Source of the DNA: Hyphomonadaceae bacterium | GTDB taxonomy: Bacteria > Pseudomonadota > Alphaproteobacteria > Rhizobiales > Hyphomicrobiaceae | Length of the DNA: 64,000 nucleotides | Direction of reading: 5' to 3' | Assembly: GCA_019747815.1 (NCBI GenBank) | Contig: JAIEQJ010000042.1 | Location: forward strand, 29,905-93,904 | In this document: positions 25,925 through 35,288 of the stretch, piece by piece | Position numbering within the stretch: position 1 is the stretch's first letter | Layout: each line of letters opens with the position of its first letter | Translations under genes and position numbers: made by a program | The notes under the pieces: model-generated | The model's database searches: none | Seen by the model: only the letters and a program-made list of their open reading frames with translations | What the model was told of the DNA's origin: nothing

Positions 25925-27760
25925 ATGGACCTTCGCAATATCGCGATCATCGCGCACGTCGATCACGGCAAGACCACGCTGGTCGATGCGCTGCTCAAGC
26001 AGTCGGGCGCCTTCCGCCAGAACCAGAAGGTGGAAAGCCAGGCGCTCGACAGCAACGACCTGGAGCGCGAGCGCGGCATCACCATTCTTGCCAAGTGCAC
26101 GTCGATCCTGTGGCACGACACGCGCATCAACATCGTCGACACGCCTGGCCACGCCGACTTCGGCGGCGAGGTCGAGCGCATCCTCAACATGGTGGACGGC
26201 GCCATCGTGCTGGTGGACGCTTCCGAGGGGCCGCTGCCGCAGACCAAGTTCGTTGTCTCCAAGGCGCTCAAGCAGGGCCTGCGCCCCATCGTGGTCATCA
26301 ACAAGATCGATCGGCCGGACGAGCGCCACAACGCGGTGCTGAATGAAATCTTCGATCTGTTCGCCAACCTCGACGCCAGCGACGAGCAGCTCGACTTCCC
26401 CGTGCTTTACGGCTCGGGCCGCGACGGCTGGATGGCCGCCGACCCCGCGGGCCCCAAGAATGATCTCGAGCCGCTGTTCGACCTCGTGCTCCGCCACGTG
26501 CCTCAGCCGGCGGTCGAGGACGGCCCCTTCCGCATGCTTGCGACCACGCTGGAGGCCGATCCCTATCTCGGGCGCGTGCTCACCGGGCGTATCCGCTCCG
26601 GCAGCGTCAAGCCGAACCAGACCATCAAGGCTCTGCGTCGCGACGGCTCGCTGATCGAAACTGCGCGCGTCACCAAGGTGCTGGCCTTTCGCGGCCTGGA
26701 GCGCACGGCGGTCGATGTCGCGGAAGCCGGCGACATCGTGGCCCTGGCCGGCATCACCGAGGCGACCGTCGCCGACACCCTGTGCGATCCGGCCGTCGAT
26801 GCCGCGCTCTCCGCCCAGCCCATCGATCCGCCGACGCTCGCCATGATGTTCCGCATCAACGACGGGCCGTTCGCGGGCCAGGAGGGCGACAAGGTGCAGA
26901 GCCGTGTCATCCGCGACCGGCTGCTCAAGGAGGCCGAGCGCAACGTCGCCATCCGCGTCACCGAGCATCCCGAGACCAAGGACGCCTACGAGGTGGCGGG
27001 CCGCGGCGAGCTGCAGCTCGGCATCCTGATCGAGACCATGCGTCGCGAGGGCTTCGAGCTCACCGTGTCGCGCCCGCGCGTGGTGTTCAAGACCGATCCC
27101 GCCACCCGCCAGCGGCTCGAGCCGATCGAGGAGGTGATCATCGACGTCGACGAGGAGCATTCCGGCGTGGTGGTGCAGAAGCTTTCCGAGCGGCGCGCCG
27201 ATCTGCGAGACATGCGGCCCTCGGGCGGCGGCCGCCAGCGTCTCGTCTTCCATGCGCCGACGCGCGGACTGATCGGCTATCAGAGCGAGCTCTTGACCGA
27301 CACGCGCGGCACCGCCGTCATGAACCGGCTGTTCCACGACTACGCGCCGTTCAAGGGCGAGGTCGCCGGCCGCCGCACCGGCGTGCTGATCTCCAACGCT
27401 GCCGGCGAAGCGACCGCCTACTCGCTCTTCTATCTGCAGGATCGCGGCGCCATGGTCATCGATCCGCAGACGCGCGTCTACGAGGGCATGATCGTCGGCC
27501 AGCACGCGCGCGAGAACGACCTCATCGTCAACGTGATCCAGGGCAAGAAGCTCTCCAACGTGCGCGCGGCCGGCAAGGACGAGAACATGATCCTCACCCC
27601 GCCGCTCAGGATGACGCTGGAGCGCGCTCTGTCCTACATCCAGGACGACGAGCTGGTGGAGATCACGCCCAAGTCGATCCGGCTCAGGAAGCGCTGGCTC
27701 GATCCCAACGAGCGCAAGAAGCGCGAGCGCGCGCGCGAGGCCGAGAGGGAGGCGGTTTGA
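25925..27760 (+). CDS. typA: Ribosome-associated GTPase TypA/BipA
   Basis: TypA is an EF-G-like GTPase that acts in 50S subunit assembly and stress adaptation. The 611-residue protein has all G motifs: [35 protein letters not shown], and the effector region. Domain II and the family-specific C-terminal part ([20 protein letters not shown], then [21 protein letters not shown]) follow. The start at 25925 gives [12 protein letters not shown], the canonical N-terminus. The frame is open for 63 codons upstream but that part is noncoding leader. Confidence 0.97.
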   Translation: MDLRNIAIIAHVDHGKTTLVDALLKQSGAFRQNQKVESQALDSNDLERERGITILAKCTSILWHDTRINIVDTPGHADFGGEVERILNMVDGAIVLVDASEGPLPQTKFVVSKALKQGLRPIVVINKIDRPDERHNAVLNEIFDLFANLDASDEQLDFPVLYGSGRDGWMAADPAGPKNDLEPLFDLVLRHVPQPAVEDGPFRMLATTLEADPYLGRVLTGRIRSGSVKPNQTIKALRRDGSLIETARVTKVLAFRGLERTAVDVAEAGDIVALAGITEATVADTLCDPAVDAALSAQPIDPPTLAMMFRINDGPFAGQEGDKVQSRVIRDRLLKEAERNVAIRVTEHPETKDAYEVAGRGELQLGILIETMRREGFELTVSRPRVVFKTDPATRQRLEPIEEVIIDVDEEHSGVVVQKLSERRADLRDMRPSGGGRQRLVFHAPTRGLIGYQSELLTDTRGTAVMNRLFHDYAPFKGEVAGRRTGVLISNAAGEATAYSLFYLQDRGAMVIDPQTRVYEGMIVGQHARENDLIVNVIQGKKLSNVRAAGKDENMILTPPLRMTLERALSYIQDDELVEITPKSIRLRKRWLDPNERKKRERAREAEREAV

Positions 27761-28240
27761 TTCTGCGGTCCCGCAGGTGCGCCAGCGGCTAAACGCCCGC
27801 AGCGGCTTGTCCGCTCGAGGTTTTGCGACAGGAGGAGCCGGGCATCCCGAGCCCGTTTGACCTCAAGTGTGCTGATGGGCAGGGGATGCCCATGCTCGCC
27901 GCATCCGGGCCCATGCACGGCGATCTGCTGGTCTGGCGGCCACGCCCGGTGAGGCTTGCGGACTGCGGGCCCTCGGCTCCTAGTCGAGACCAGACAGCCT
28001 TGGCGCTGCCGGCCTCGCTTCCGAGGTGAAAACCACATAGGCACGTCGATCACGAATGTCATCCTCCGTGCGCAGATATTTTTTTGCCGAAACCTATCCT
28101 CGCCGCCAAAAGCTGTGGTGTCGCCTTCCCGCCCCTCGCGGGCAGAGCCAGCATGCAGGCTTCCCTCTCGCCGTCTTTCGCGGGGAGTGGGTTTGGGTGG
28201 GGCAGTGAGCGTGAGGGCAGCCAGGGCGTGTTGCGCCCCT
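27761..28240. other. intergenic gap after typA
   Basis: About 480 bases without a supported gene. Several short frames exist on both strands, none with a motif. Around 28135-28230 there is a degenerate intergenic-repeat-like segment (CCCCTCGCGGGCAGAG, then CTCTCGCCGTCTTTCGCGGG and TTTGGGTGGGGCAGTGAG), a type scattered in many Rhizobiales genomes. An isolated T run at 28077-28084 has no stem before it. Confidence 0.5.
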
Positions 28241-28290
28241 GTCATCCGGGAATTGCGCTGACTGCGCGATATCCCGATCCAGGGGACGAC
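28241..28290. repeat. REP-like repeat, short copy
   Basis: GTCATCCGGGAATTGCG is followed by CTGA, then TGCGCGATATCCCGATCCAG and GGG. The two arms form an imperfect stem. It is the closest relative of the copies at 25061 and 32496. Confidence 0.65.
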
Positions 28291-28355
28291 GACAATGCGC
28301 CATCACGTCTTTCCAACTGCGTCGCCTATAATGCGTCGAGCCGGTCGAAAATGGG

Positions 28356-29705
28356 ATGAGCTCCGTGCCCCTGCCACCTGTTGTTGCCTCGCCCCCTCCT
28401 GCCCTGGCCAAGGCTTGGCCCGCCGGCGTCGAGCCTACGTCCGAATTTCTCGCCGCCCACACCCACCTGCGCGAGGGGGGTGGGCATTTGTTCGTCACCG
28501 GGCGCGCCGGCACGGGCAAGTCGACGCTGCTCAGGTGCCTCAGGGACCTCGTCGCCGACGAGATGGTGATCGTCGCCCCCACGGGCCTGGCGGCCGTCAA
28601 CGTCGGCGGCCAGACCATCCATTCATTCTTCGGCTTTCCACCCCGCCTCATCCGTCCCGACGACATCCGCCGCAGCCGCAATGGCCGCATCATGCGCCGC
28701 CTCAAGTTCCTGGTCATCGACGAGGTGTCGATGGTGCGCTCCGACATCATGTGGGCGATCGACCAGTCGCTGCGCGTCAACCGCGGCCGCCCGCGCGAGC
28801 CGTTCGGCGGTGTCAGGCTCGCCATGTTCGGCGACCTGCACCAGCTTCCCCCGGTCATCGACGAGGCCGAGGTGGCCGCACACCTGGAGTCGGAGCACGG
28901 CGGGCCGTTCTTCTTCAGCGTCGCGGCGCTGCGCGAGGGCACCGGCACGGCGCTGATCGAGCTCACGCAGGTTTTCAGGCAGAGGGACGAGGCGCTGATC
29001 CGGGTCCTGAACCGCGTGCGCGACGGCGATGCCGACGAGGACGATCTGGCCATCCTCAACGAGCGCGTGCATCCCATCCGCACGCTGTCCGAGGGCGAGC
29101 CCTATGTCATCCTCACGCCCACCAACGCGGCGGCGCGGCGCATCAACATGGCCTACCTCGAGGCGCTGCCGAGCCCGGCGCATGAATTCCAGGCGGGGGT
29201 GACCGGCGACTTCAACGAGAGCGCGCAGCCGACGGATGCCGTGTTGATCCTGAAGCGCGGCGCCAAGGTCATGCTCCTGCGCAACGATGCCGACCGCCGC
29301 TGGGTCAACGGCACCATCGCCCGCGTCGCCCGGCTGGAGGAGGATCGCGTCTGGGTGGACGTCGACGGCAAGGAGCACGAGATCGAGCGGGTCGCCTGGG
29401 AGAACCGGCGCTACGCCTACGACAAGGCCGAGGAGAAGATCGTCGAAACGGTGGCCGGTACGTTTCGCCAGTTCCCGCTGCGGCTGGCTTGGGCCCTCAC
29501 CATCCACAAGAGCCAAGGCCTCACCCTCGACAAGGTATACATCGATCTGGGACGCGGCACTTTCGCGCACGGCCAAGCCTACGTTGCGCTGTCACGCTGC
29601 CGGACGATGGAGGGCCTTGCCTTCGCCCGGCCGCTGCGTCCCTCCGACATCCTCTTCGACCGCTCGGCCATGGGCTACCGGCAGGTCTTCGACGCCCTCG
29701 CTTGA
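28356..29705 (+). CDS. PIF1/RecD-like superfamily 1 helicase
   Basis: A 449-residue ATP-dependent DNA helicase of the PIF1/RecD group. Motif I is VTGRAGTGKSTLL near residue 48, motif Ia APTGLAAVNVGGQTIHSFF, motif II VIDEVSMVRSD, motif III MFGDLHQLPPV, motif IV-like LIELTQVFRQRD, motif V LAWALTIHKSQGLTLD and motif VI YVALSRCRTMEGL. All core motifs are intact. It is shorter than RecD and lacks the RecD N-terminal domain. PIF1-like bacterial helicases unwind 5'-3' and resolve structures such as G-quadruplexes; the specific role here is unknown. Confidence 0.93.
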   Translation: MSSVPLPPVVASPPPALAKAWPAGVEPTSEFLAAHTHLREGGGHLFVTGRAGTGKSTLLRCLRDLVADEMVIVAPTGLAAVNVGGQTIHSFFGFPPRLIRPDDIRRSRNGRIMRRLKFLVIDEVSMVRSDIMWAIDQSLRVNRGRPREPFGGVRLAMFGDLHQLPPVIDEAEVAAHLESEHGGPFFFSVAALREGTGTALIELTQVFRQRDEALIRVLNRVRDGDADEDDLAILNERVHPIRTLSEGEPYVILTPTNAAARRINMAYLEALPSPAHEFQAGVTGDFNESAQPTDAVLILKRGAKVMLLRNDADRRWVNGTIARVARLEEDRVWVDVDGKEHEIERVAWENRRYAYDKAEEKIVETVAGTFRQFPLRLAWALTIHKSQGLTLDKVYIDLGRGTFAHGQAYVALSRCRTMEGLAFARPLRPSDILFDRSAMGYRQVFDALA

Positions 29706-29792
29706 CCTGGCCGCAATCGGCACCGGCACATGGCAAGCCGCCTCACAAAAAATGCCCGAGGCAGACGCCGGCCGACCGGCTATAGTGGAGCC

Positions 29793-30302
29793 ATGTTGGG
29801 ATCTGGCTCAAAGGTGTGCATACGCCCCGGCAAGACGGCTGATGCGGCGGCATTGTCGCACGTGTTCCAGGAGTCGTGGCTCTACGCCTATCGCGGCATC
29901 ATCCCCCACCTGCACCTCGACAGCATGATCCGCCAGCGCTCGCCGGAGTGGTGGCGCAGCGCCGTGCGGTCCGGCGACAGCACCCTGGTGCTCGAGCATG
30001 ATGGCAGGCTCGTCGGGTATGCCACCTTCGGCGCCGCCCGCCAGCGCGGCCCCTTCCAGGGCGAGATTTACGAGCTTTATCTCGATACCGTCTGCCAGGG
30101 CGTGGGATTTGGAGAGCACCTGTTCGAGGGCTGCCGCCATGCGCTCGATATGCGCAAATTGCGCGGGCTCGTCATCTGGGCCCTGCTCGACAATACGCCA
30201 GCCTGCGATTTCTACTGGCGGCGCGGCGGCCGGCCGGTGGCCAGCACCTTTACCAGGATCGGCGGGGCAAAGCTCGAGAAGGTCGCCTTCGCTTGGCGCT
30301 AG
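29793..30302 (+). CDS. GNAT family acetyltransferase
   Basis: A 169-residue GNAT protein starting MLGSGSKVCIRPGKTADAAA. The N-terminal half contains HVFQESWLYAYRGIIPHLHL, common in this subgroup. The acetyl-CoA site is EIYELYLDTVCQGVGFGEHLFE, in which the classic RxxGxG/A loop reads CQGVGFGE, a mild deviation. NTPACDFYWRRGG matches the typical NxxAxxFYxxxGF end motif. The substrate is unknown. It follows the helicase gene by about 90 bases. Confidence 0.88.
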   Translation: MLGSGSKVCIRPGKTADAAALSHVFQESWLYAYRGIIPHLHLDSMIRQRSPEWWRSAVRSGDSTLVLEHDGRLVGYATFGAARQRGPFQGEIYELYLDTVCQGVGFGEHLFEGCRHALDMRKLRGLVIWALLDNTPACDFYWRRGGRPVASTFTRIGGAKLEKVAFAWR

Positions 30303-30384
30303 AGGACCAGCCGCTCCTCCCCTTGACCTTGCTTGCGCGACGCGCCGGCGTTGCTATACCCCTGGCGCGGCGGAGGTGTGACCC

Positions 30385-31203
30385 ATGAACAGGATGAAGA
30401 TTGCCGTCACCGGCGCGGCGGGACGCATGGGCCGTGAGCTTATTCGCGCCGTGCACGCCATGGAAGGCTGCGTGGTCGGCGGCGCCATCGAGCAGGAAGG
30501 CTCGCTCGCGCTGGGGCAGGATGCCGGCCAGCTCGCCGGTCTGGGCAGGCTCGGCGTCGCCATCACGGATGATGCGCTGGAGCTGTTCGCCAAGGTCGAT
30601 GGCGTGGTGGATTTCACGGTTCCCGCGGCGAGTGTGGAGTTCGCAGGCCTCGCCGCCAACGCGCGCATCGTGCATGTGCTGGGCACCACCGGCCTGCAGC
30701 CCGAGGATGACGCCAAGATCGCCGCGGCCGCCCGCCATGCCGCGATCATCCGGTCGGGCAATATGAGCCTCGGTGTCAATTTGCTGGCGGCTCTGACGCG
30801 CAAGGTGGCGCAGGCCCTCGATCCGGACTTCGACATCGAGATCCTCGAGATGCACCATCGCCACAAGATCGACGCTCCCTCCGGCACGGCCCTGATGCTG
30901 GGCAAGGCCGCCGCAGATGGCCGCGGCGTCAAGCTGGATGATGCCGGCGTGCGCGTGCGCGACGGGCACACCGGTGCCCGGCGCCGCGGCGACATCGGCT
31001 TTGCGACTTTGCGCGGCGGCAGCGTCGTCGGCGAGCACACCGTGGTCTTTGCCGCCGACGGCGAGCTGATTGAGCTCACCCACCGGGCCGCCGATCGCGG
31101 CATCTTTGCCCGTGGCGCCGTCAAGGCCGCCCTGTGGGGCCGCGGCAAGCCGCCGGGGCTCTATTCAATGTCGGACGTGCTCGGCATCGAAGGGCCTCGG
31201 TAG
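30385..31203 (+). CDS. dapB: 4-hydroxy-tetrahydrodipicolinate reductase
   Basis: DapB reduces the product of DapA with NAD(P)H in lysine and diaminopimelate synthesis. The 272-residue protein has the Rossmann motif [12 protein letters not shown] at residues 8-19, the family signature [16 protein letters not shown] near residue 155 with the catalytic His and Lys, and GTTGLQ and SGNMSLGVN in between. A GGAGG ribosome site precedes the ATG. gpmA follows after 28 bases, so the two are likely an operon, as seen in other Rhizobiales. Confidence 0.97.
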   Translation: MNRMKIAVTGAAGRMGRELIRAVHAMEGCVVGGAIEQEGSLALGQDAGQLAGLGRLGVAITDDALELFAKVDGVVDFTVPAASVEFAGLAANARIVHVLGTTGLQPEDDAKIAAAARHAAIIRSGNMSLGVNLLAALTRKVAQALDPDFDIEILEMHHRHKIDAPSGTALMLGKAAADGRGVKLDDAGVRVRDGHTGARRRGDIGFATLRGGSVVGEHTVVFAADGELIELTHRAADRGIFARGAVKAALWGRGKPPGLYSMSDVLGIEGPR

Positions 31204-31231
31204 CAGCCGCACGCGAGAACCAGGGGTCGCA

Positions 31232-31864
31232 ATGAACAACGTGCTTGTCCTCGTGCGCCATGGCGAAAGCGAGTGGAACAGACTGAACCTGTTCACGGGT
31301 TGGAAGGACCCAGGCCTCACCGACAAGGGCATCGCCGAAGCGCGGGCTGCGGGCCGGCTGCTGAAGGCGCAAGGGTATCGGTTCGATGTCGCCTTCACCA
31401 GCGACCTTGTCCGCGCCCAGCGCACGTTGACGCTCATCCTGGAAGAGCTGGGCCAGACGGGGCTCACCACCCACCAGGACCAGAGGCTGAACGAGCGCGA
31501 CTATGGGGAGCTGTCTGGCCTCAACAAGGACGAAGCGCGCAAGAAATGGGGGGAGAGGCAGGTGCACCTCTGGCGACGCAGCTTTGATGTCGCTCCGCCC
31601 GGCGGCGAAAGCTTGAAGGACACGGCCGCCCGCGTGCTGCCCTACTACCAGGCTGAAATCTGGCCCGCGGTGAAGGCCGGACGCAACGTGCTTGTCGTCG
31701 CGCACGGCAATTCTCTGCGCGCGCTGATCATGCAGCTTGAAGGCCTCAGCGGAGAGCAGATCGTCGCCCGCGAGCTCGCCACTGGCGCGCCCATCGTCTA
31801 TCGCCTGAACGACGACGGCACCGTCAAGGATCGCCGCGATCTGTCGGCAGCACCCGTTTCCTGA
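31232..31864 (+). CDS. gpmA: 2,3-bisphosphoglycerate-dependent phosphoglycerate mutase
   Basis: GpmA interconverts 3- and 2-phosphoglycerate in glycolysis. The phosphohistidine motif [19 protein letters not shown] is at residues 6-24, the catalytic Glu in [11 protein letters not shown], and the second His in [17 protein letters not shown]. At 210 residues it is the compact alphaproteobacterial form. The frame is open upstream into dapB, but only the ATG at 31232 makes sense. Confidence 0.96.
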   Translation: MNNVLVLVRHGESEWNRLNLFTGWKDPGLTDKGIAEARAAGRLLKAQGYRFDVAFTSDLVRAQRTLTLILEELGQTGLTTHQDQRLNERDYGELSGLNKDEARKKWGERQVHLWRRSFDVAPPGGESLKDTAARVLPYYQAEIWPAVKAGRNVLVVAHGNSLRALIMQLEGLSGEQIVARELATGAPIVYRLNDDGTVKDRRDLSAAPVS

Positions 31865-31889
31865 TCGATCGTCCCTCGGGGGAGGAACC

Positions 31890-32483
31890 ATGTCCGTCGA
31901 TGATGCCGTCGAGCGCCTGTCCGAATCCAACAGCGGGCACAACAAATGGGTCGGGGTCTACATCGGCCTGCTTGCCGTCGCGCTCGCCATTTGCAACGTC
32001 GGTGGCGCCAACGCCGCCAAGGATGCCAACCGCGCCAACATCGAAGCCTCCAACACGTGGGCCTTCTTCCAGGCCAAGAACATCCGCCGCACGGCCATCA
32101 CCATGGCGGCCGAGGAGCTGGAGCTGCAGCTCAAGGCGCAGCCGGCCATGCCGGCCGAGGCGCGCCAGGCCTTCGAGGCCAAGATCAAGGACTACCGCAC
32201 GACGGCGCAACGGCTCACGACCGATCCGGAGAGAAAGGAAGGCCTCGACGAGCTGTTCTTGAAGGGCAAGGCGCTGGAGGCCGAGCGCGACGTGGCGATG
32301 CGCAAGGATCCCTACTTCGATTGGAGCCAGGCGCTGCTGCAGATCGCCATCGTGCTGGCGTCCGTTCACCTCATCATTGGCAATGCGACGATCCTGGGCC
32401 TCAGCGGCGGGCTGGCTGCCCTCGGCTTTCTGCTGATGCTCAACGGCTTCACCCTGGCCTTCAGCCTGCCCCTTCTCGGCTAG
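31890..32483 (+). CDS. DUF4337 family membrane protein
   Basis: A 197-residue protein with one membrane segment near the N-terminus (VGVYIGLLAVALAICNVGG) and two near the C-terminus (LLQIAIVLASVHLIIGNATI, then LAALGFLLMLNGFTLAF). A charged helical part of about 90 residues lies between them. This layout and the phrases NKWVGVYIGLLAV and NTWAFFQAKNIR fit DUF4337. The function is unknown. It follows gpmA by 25 bases, so it may be the third gene of the dapB-gpmA operon. Confidence 0.87.
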   Translation: MSVDDAVERLSESNSGHNKWVGVYIGLLAVALAICNVGGANAAKDANRANIEASNTWAFFQAKNIRRTAITMAAEELELQLKAQPAMPAEARQAFEAKIKDYRTTAQRLTTDPERKEGLDELFLKGKALEAERDVAMRKDPYFDWSQALLQIAIVLASVHLIIGNATILGLSGGLAALGFLLMLNGFTLAFSLPLLG

Positions 32484-32495
32484 GCTTGCGCGCCT

Positions 32496-32540
32496 GTCGT
32501 CCCGGAATTCGCGATCAGCGAATATTCCGGACCCAGGATC
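32496..32540. repeat. REP-like repeat before leuB
   Basis: GTCGTCCCGGAATTCGC is followed by GATCA and then GCGAATATTCCGG, an almost perfect stem at 32502-32530, and then ACCCAGGATCG. It sits between the DUF4337 gene and leuB and belongs to the same repeat family. Confidence 0.65.
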
Positions 32541-32680
32541 GCAAACGCCGCGCATCGCCCTGGCCCTGCGACCCTCCCCGCACTCGATCCCAAGCCCGCG
32601 GCAGACATGCCATCTTGCGCGGCCGGGCCGGCCCGGCTAGCTATGCCCGGCAACACTTCCACCTGCGCTCGGGGGCGCCC

Positions 32681-33793
32681 ATGACCACCTATTCTCTCCT
32701 GCTCCTGCCGGGCGATGGCATCGGTCCTGAAGTGATGGTCGAGGTCGAGCGGCTGGTTGCCTTCTTCAACAAGAAGGGCAAGGCCAAGTTCGAGACCTCG
32801 ACCGGCCTCGTTGGCGGTGCTGCCATCGACAAGTTCGGCGTGCCGCTCGACAGCGAGACGCTGGCCAAGGCGCAGGGCGCGGATGCCATCCTCTTTGGCG
32901 CCGTCGGCGGACCCAAGTGGGACAAGGTTCCCTATGAAAAGCGCCCCGAGGCCGGCCTGCTGCGGCTGCGCAAGGACCTCGACCTGTTCGCCAACCTGCG
33001 GCCGGCGATCTGCTATCCCGCCCTTGCCGAGGCCTCCTCGCTGCGCCGGGAGATCGTGGAGGGCCTGGACATCCTGATCCTGCGCGAGCTCACGGGTGGC
33101 ACCTACTTCGGCGAGCCCAAGGAGATCGTCACCCTGGAGAATGGCCAGAAGCGCGCCGTCGACACCACGGTCTACACCACGCACGAGATCGAGCGCATCG
33201 CCCGGGTGGCCTTCGACCTCGCCCGCAAGCGCCGCAACAAGGTGCACTCCGCCGAGAAGCGCAACGTCATGAAGACGGGTGTGCTGTGGAACGAGGTGGT
33301 GACGGCAACGCACGCCCGCGAGGCCAAGGACGTGGAGCTGCAGCACATCCTGGCCGACGCCTGCGCCATGCAGCTCGTGCGCGATCCCAAGCAGTTCGAC
33401 GTCATCGTGTGCGACAACCTGTTCGGCGACATGCTGTCCGACGAGGCGGCGATGCTGACGGGCTCCATCGGCATGCTGCCGTCGGCCTCGCTCGGCGCCC
33501 CCGACCCCAAGACCGGCAAGAGGAAGGCGCTCTATGAGCCCGTGCACGGCTCGGCGCCCGACATCGCCGGCAAGGGCCTCGCCAATCCCATCGCGGCCAT
33601 CGCCAGCTACGGCATGGCGCTGCGCTACTCCTGTGGCCTCGCCAAGGAAGCGGATATGATCGACATGGCCATCGCCGGCGCCCTCGGCCGCGGCCTGCGC
33701 ACCGGCGACATCATGCAGCCCAACATGCGCAAGGTCGGCACCGCCGAGATGGGCACCGCCATCCTGGACGAGTTGGAGAAGCTCGCAGGCTGA
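32681..33793 (+). CDS. leuB: 3-isopropylmalate dehydrogenase
   Basis: LeuB oxidises and decarboxylates 3-isopropylmalate in leucine synthesis. The 370-residue protein begins MTTYSLLLLPGDGIGPEVM. It has the substrate arginine segments (RLRKDLDLFANLRPA and ILRELTGGTYFG), the catalytic Tyr/Lys region (RNKVHSAEKRNVMKTGVLWNE) and the Mg/NAD motif CDNLFGDMLSDEAAMLTGSI. The ATG at 32681 is the canonical start; the frame is open for about 245 codons upstream without coding character. leuCD are not in the window. A decayed copy of its last 60 bases lies just downstream. Confidence 0.97.
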   Translation: MTTYSLLLLPGDGIGPEVMVEVERLVAFFNKKGKAKFETSTGLVGGAAIDKFGVPLDSETLAKAQGADAILFGAVGGPKWDKVPYEKRPEAGLLRLRKDLDLFANLRPAICYPALAEASSLRREIVEGLDILILRELTGGTYFGEPKEIVTLENGQKRAVDTTVYTTHEIERIARVAFDLARKRRNKVHSAEKRNVMKTGVLWNEVVTATHAREAKDVELQHILADACAMQLVRDPKQFDVIVCDNLFGDMLSDEAAMLTGSIGMLPSASLGAPDPKTGKRKALYEPVHGSAPDIAGKGLANPIAAIASYGMALRYSCGLAKEADMIDMAIAGALGRGLRTGDIMQPNMRKVGTAEMGTAILDELEKLAG

Positions 33794-34107
33794 GGCTCCC
33801 AGCGCACGGGACCACGCGCATCCGGCCTGCGCAAGGTCGCAACGCCAGCGGGCCACGCTGGACAAATTGGAAAAGCTCCCGGCTTGCGATACTGTCACGC
33901 CAGCTAGCAGGCTTGGAGCACGGCCGCCCACATGACCCTGGAATGTCTCGATCTCGAGCGGCGGGAATCGTTTGTCCCCGAACGCCGGCTGCTTTGTCGC
34001 GCCGAGGATGGCTGTAGTCGCATTCTGCGTGTCGTCCATGGCCGACGGCTTGGGAGCAAGCTGCGCGGCCCCTTTGAAGAAGCAGCACAGGAAGCCTGCG
34101 TCCTGGC
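33794..34107. other. gap after leuB with decayed copy of the leuB tail
   Basis: At 33827-33887 the sequence repeats the end of leuB imperfectly: CTGCGCAAGGTCG, then GCCACGCTGGACAAATTGG and AAAAGCTC, matching 33726-33793. Read in two frames it gives LRKV and ATLDKLEKLPAC against MRKV and AILDELEKLAG of LeuB. The rest of the gap shows no supported gene. It should hold the promoter of the decarboxylase pair. Confidence 0.6.
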
Positions 34108-34635
34108 ATGAGCATCGCCGCCGCCGACTGGTCCTCCGATGTCTTCCGCGTCCTGCAGGCGCGGACCATCACCACTGTCTGCACGGTGCCCGACGGCGGC
34201 CTCACCCGGCTCCTCAAGTTGGTCGAAGCCGAGCCGCTGATGCGCCTCGTTACGCTCTCCATCGAGCAGGAAGGCATCGGCATTGCCACTGGCTGCTGGC
34301 TTGCGGGCAGCCGCGCCCTGATCGCCATGCAGTCCTCCGGGGTCGGCAATTGCATCAATGCGCTCGGCTTGCCCACCGCCCTTCGCGCGCCCTGCCTGAT
34401 GCTGGTCACCATGCGCGGCCAGTGGGGCGAGTTCAATCCCTGGCAGGTGCCCATGGGCCAGGCCACCCCGCCGGCCCTGGAAGCCGTTGGCGTGAAGTGC
34501 TTTCCCGTCGACAAGGCCGAAGAGGTCGGCGAGACCTTTGCCGCTGCCGCCGATATGGCCTTCAACAGCCGGGTGAGCGCGGCGGTGCTGGTCGGCCAGC
34601 GCGTCATCGGCGCCAAGGGGTTCGGCCAGAAATGA
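34108..34635 (+). CDS. Thiamine-diphosphate decarboxylase, alpha subunit (ComD-like)
   Basis: A 175-residue protein that corresponds to the N-terminal (pyrimidine-binding) domain of thiamine-diphosphate enzymes: CTVPDGGLTRLLKL, then the activating Glu in TLSIEQEGIGIATGCWLAG, and SSGVGNCINALGLP. It matches the split two-subunit type known from sulfopyruvate decarboxylase ComDE and phosphonopyruvate decarboxylase. Its stop overlaps the start of the beta subunit (ATGA), so the two are made together. Bacteria of this group do not make coenzyme M, so the substrate is probably another 3-substituted pyruvate; this is inference. Confidence 0.85.
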   Translation: MSIAAADWSSDVFRVLQARTITTVCTVPDGGLTRLLKLVEAEPLMRLVTLSIEQEGIGIATGCWLAGSRALIAMQSSGVGNCINALGLPTALRAPCLMLVTMRGQWGEFNPWQVPMGQATPPALEAVGVKCFPVDKAEEVGETFAAAADMAFNSRVSAAVLVGQRVIGAKGFGQK

Positions 34636-35222
34636 GCGCCGCGTCCAACAAGATTGCCCGTCGGCCGTTCATCGCCGACCTTCTGGCCCGCCGCGGTCGA
34701 GCGCTGATCGTGTGCGGTCTCGGCAGCCCGACATGGGACTGCTTCGCCGCCGGCGACAGTCCGGACTATCTCTATTCCTGGGGCGGCATGGGCCTCGCGG
34801 TGCCGACGGCATTGGGCATCGCGCTCGCCCAGCCCGGCCGCCGCACCGTATGCATCACGGGCGATGGCGAGCTGCTGATGGGCATCGGCGCCCTCGGCGT
34901 TGTCGCCGACCAGGCGCCCGCCAACCTCGGCATCCTCGTGCTCGACAACGAGAGCTTCGGCGAGACCGGTCGCCAGCGCGGCCTCACTTCTGGCCGCACC
35001 GATATTGCCGCCGTGGCCCAGGGCTTCGGCATTGCCCGGACGATGACCGTGATGGAGCAGGGTGCCGTCAGCGATCTCGCCACGTTCCTGTTCGAGACGC
35101 CCGGCCCCGCGCTTGCGGTCGCCAAGATCGCCATCACGGACGATCCCTGGGCGCTCCCCGAGAAGGACGGCGCCGCCATCGCCCACCGCTTCCGCGAAGC
35201 GCTGGGGCTCCAAAACGCCTGA
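34632..35222 (+). CDS. Thiamine-diphosphate decarboxylase, beta subunit (ComE-like)
   Basis: A 196-residue partner subunit that carries the diphosphate-binding domain. The GDG...N motif is complete: ITGDGELLMGIGALGV near residue 75, with the closing Asn in VLDNESFGETG. The first part (SWGGMGLAVPTALGIALA) is the usual strand-helix before it. Together with the preceding gene it forms one active site at the interface. It is followed 66 bases later by an M20 peptidase gene on the same strand. The substrate is unknown, with sulfopyruvate and phosphonopyruvate as candidates. Confidence 0.87.
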   Translation: MSAASNKIARRPFIADLLARRGRALIVCGLGSPTWDCFAAGDSPDYLYSWGGMGLAVPTALGIALAQPGRRTVCITGDGELLMGIGALGVVADQAPANLGILVLDNESFGETGRQRGLTSGRTDIAAVAQGFGIARTMTVMEQGAVSDLATFLFETPGPALAVAKIAITDDPWALPEKDGAAIAHRFREALGLQNA

Positions 35223-35288
35223 GGTCGCGCGCAGGGCGCCATCGTCCATCTGCAACACAATCAGCGACTGATCTTGAAGGGATCACCG

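Noticed and set aside
25835..27505. Minus-strand open frame of 556 codons across typA
   Set aside because: Antisense of a clear TypA gene, without motif.
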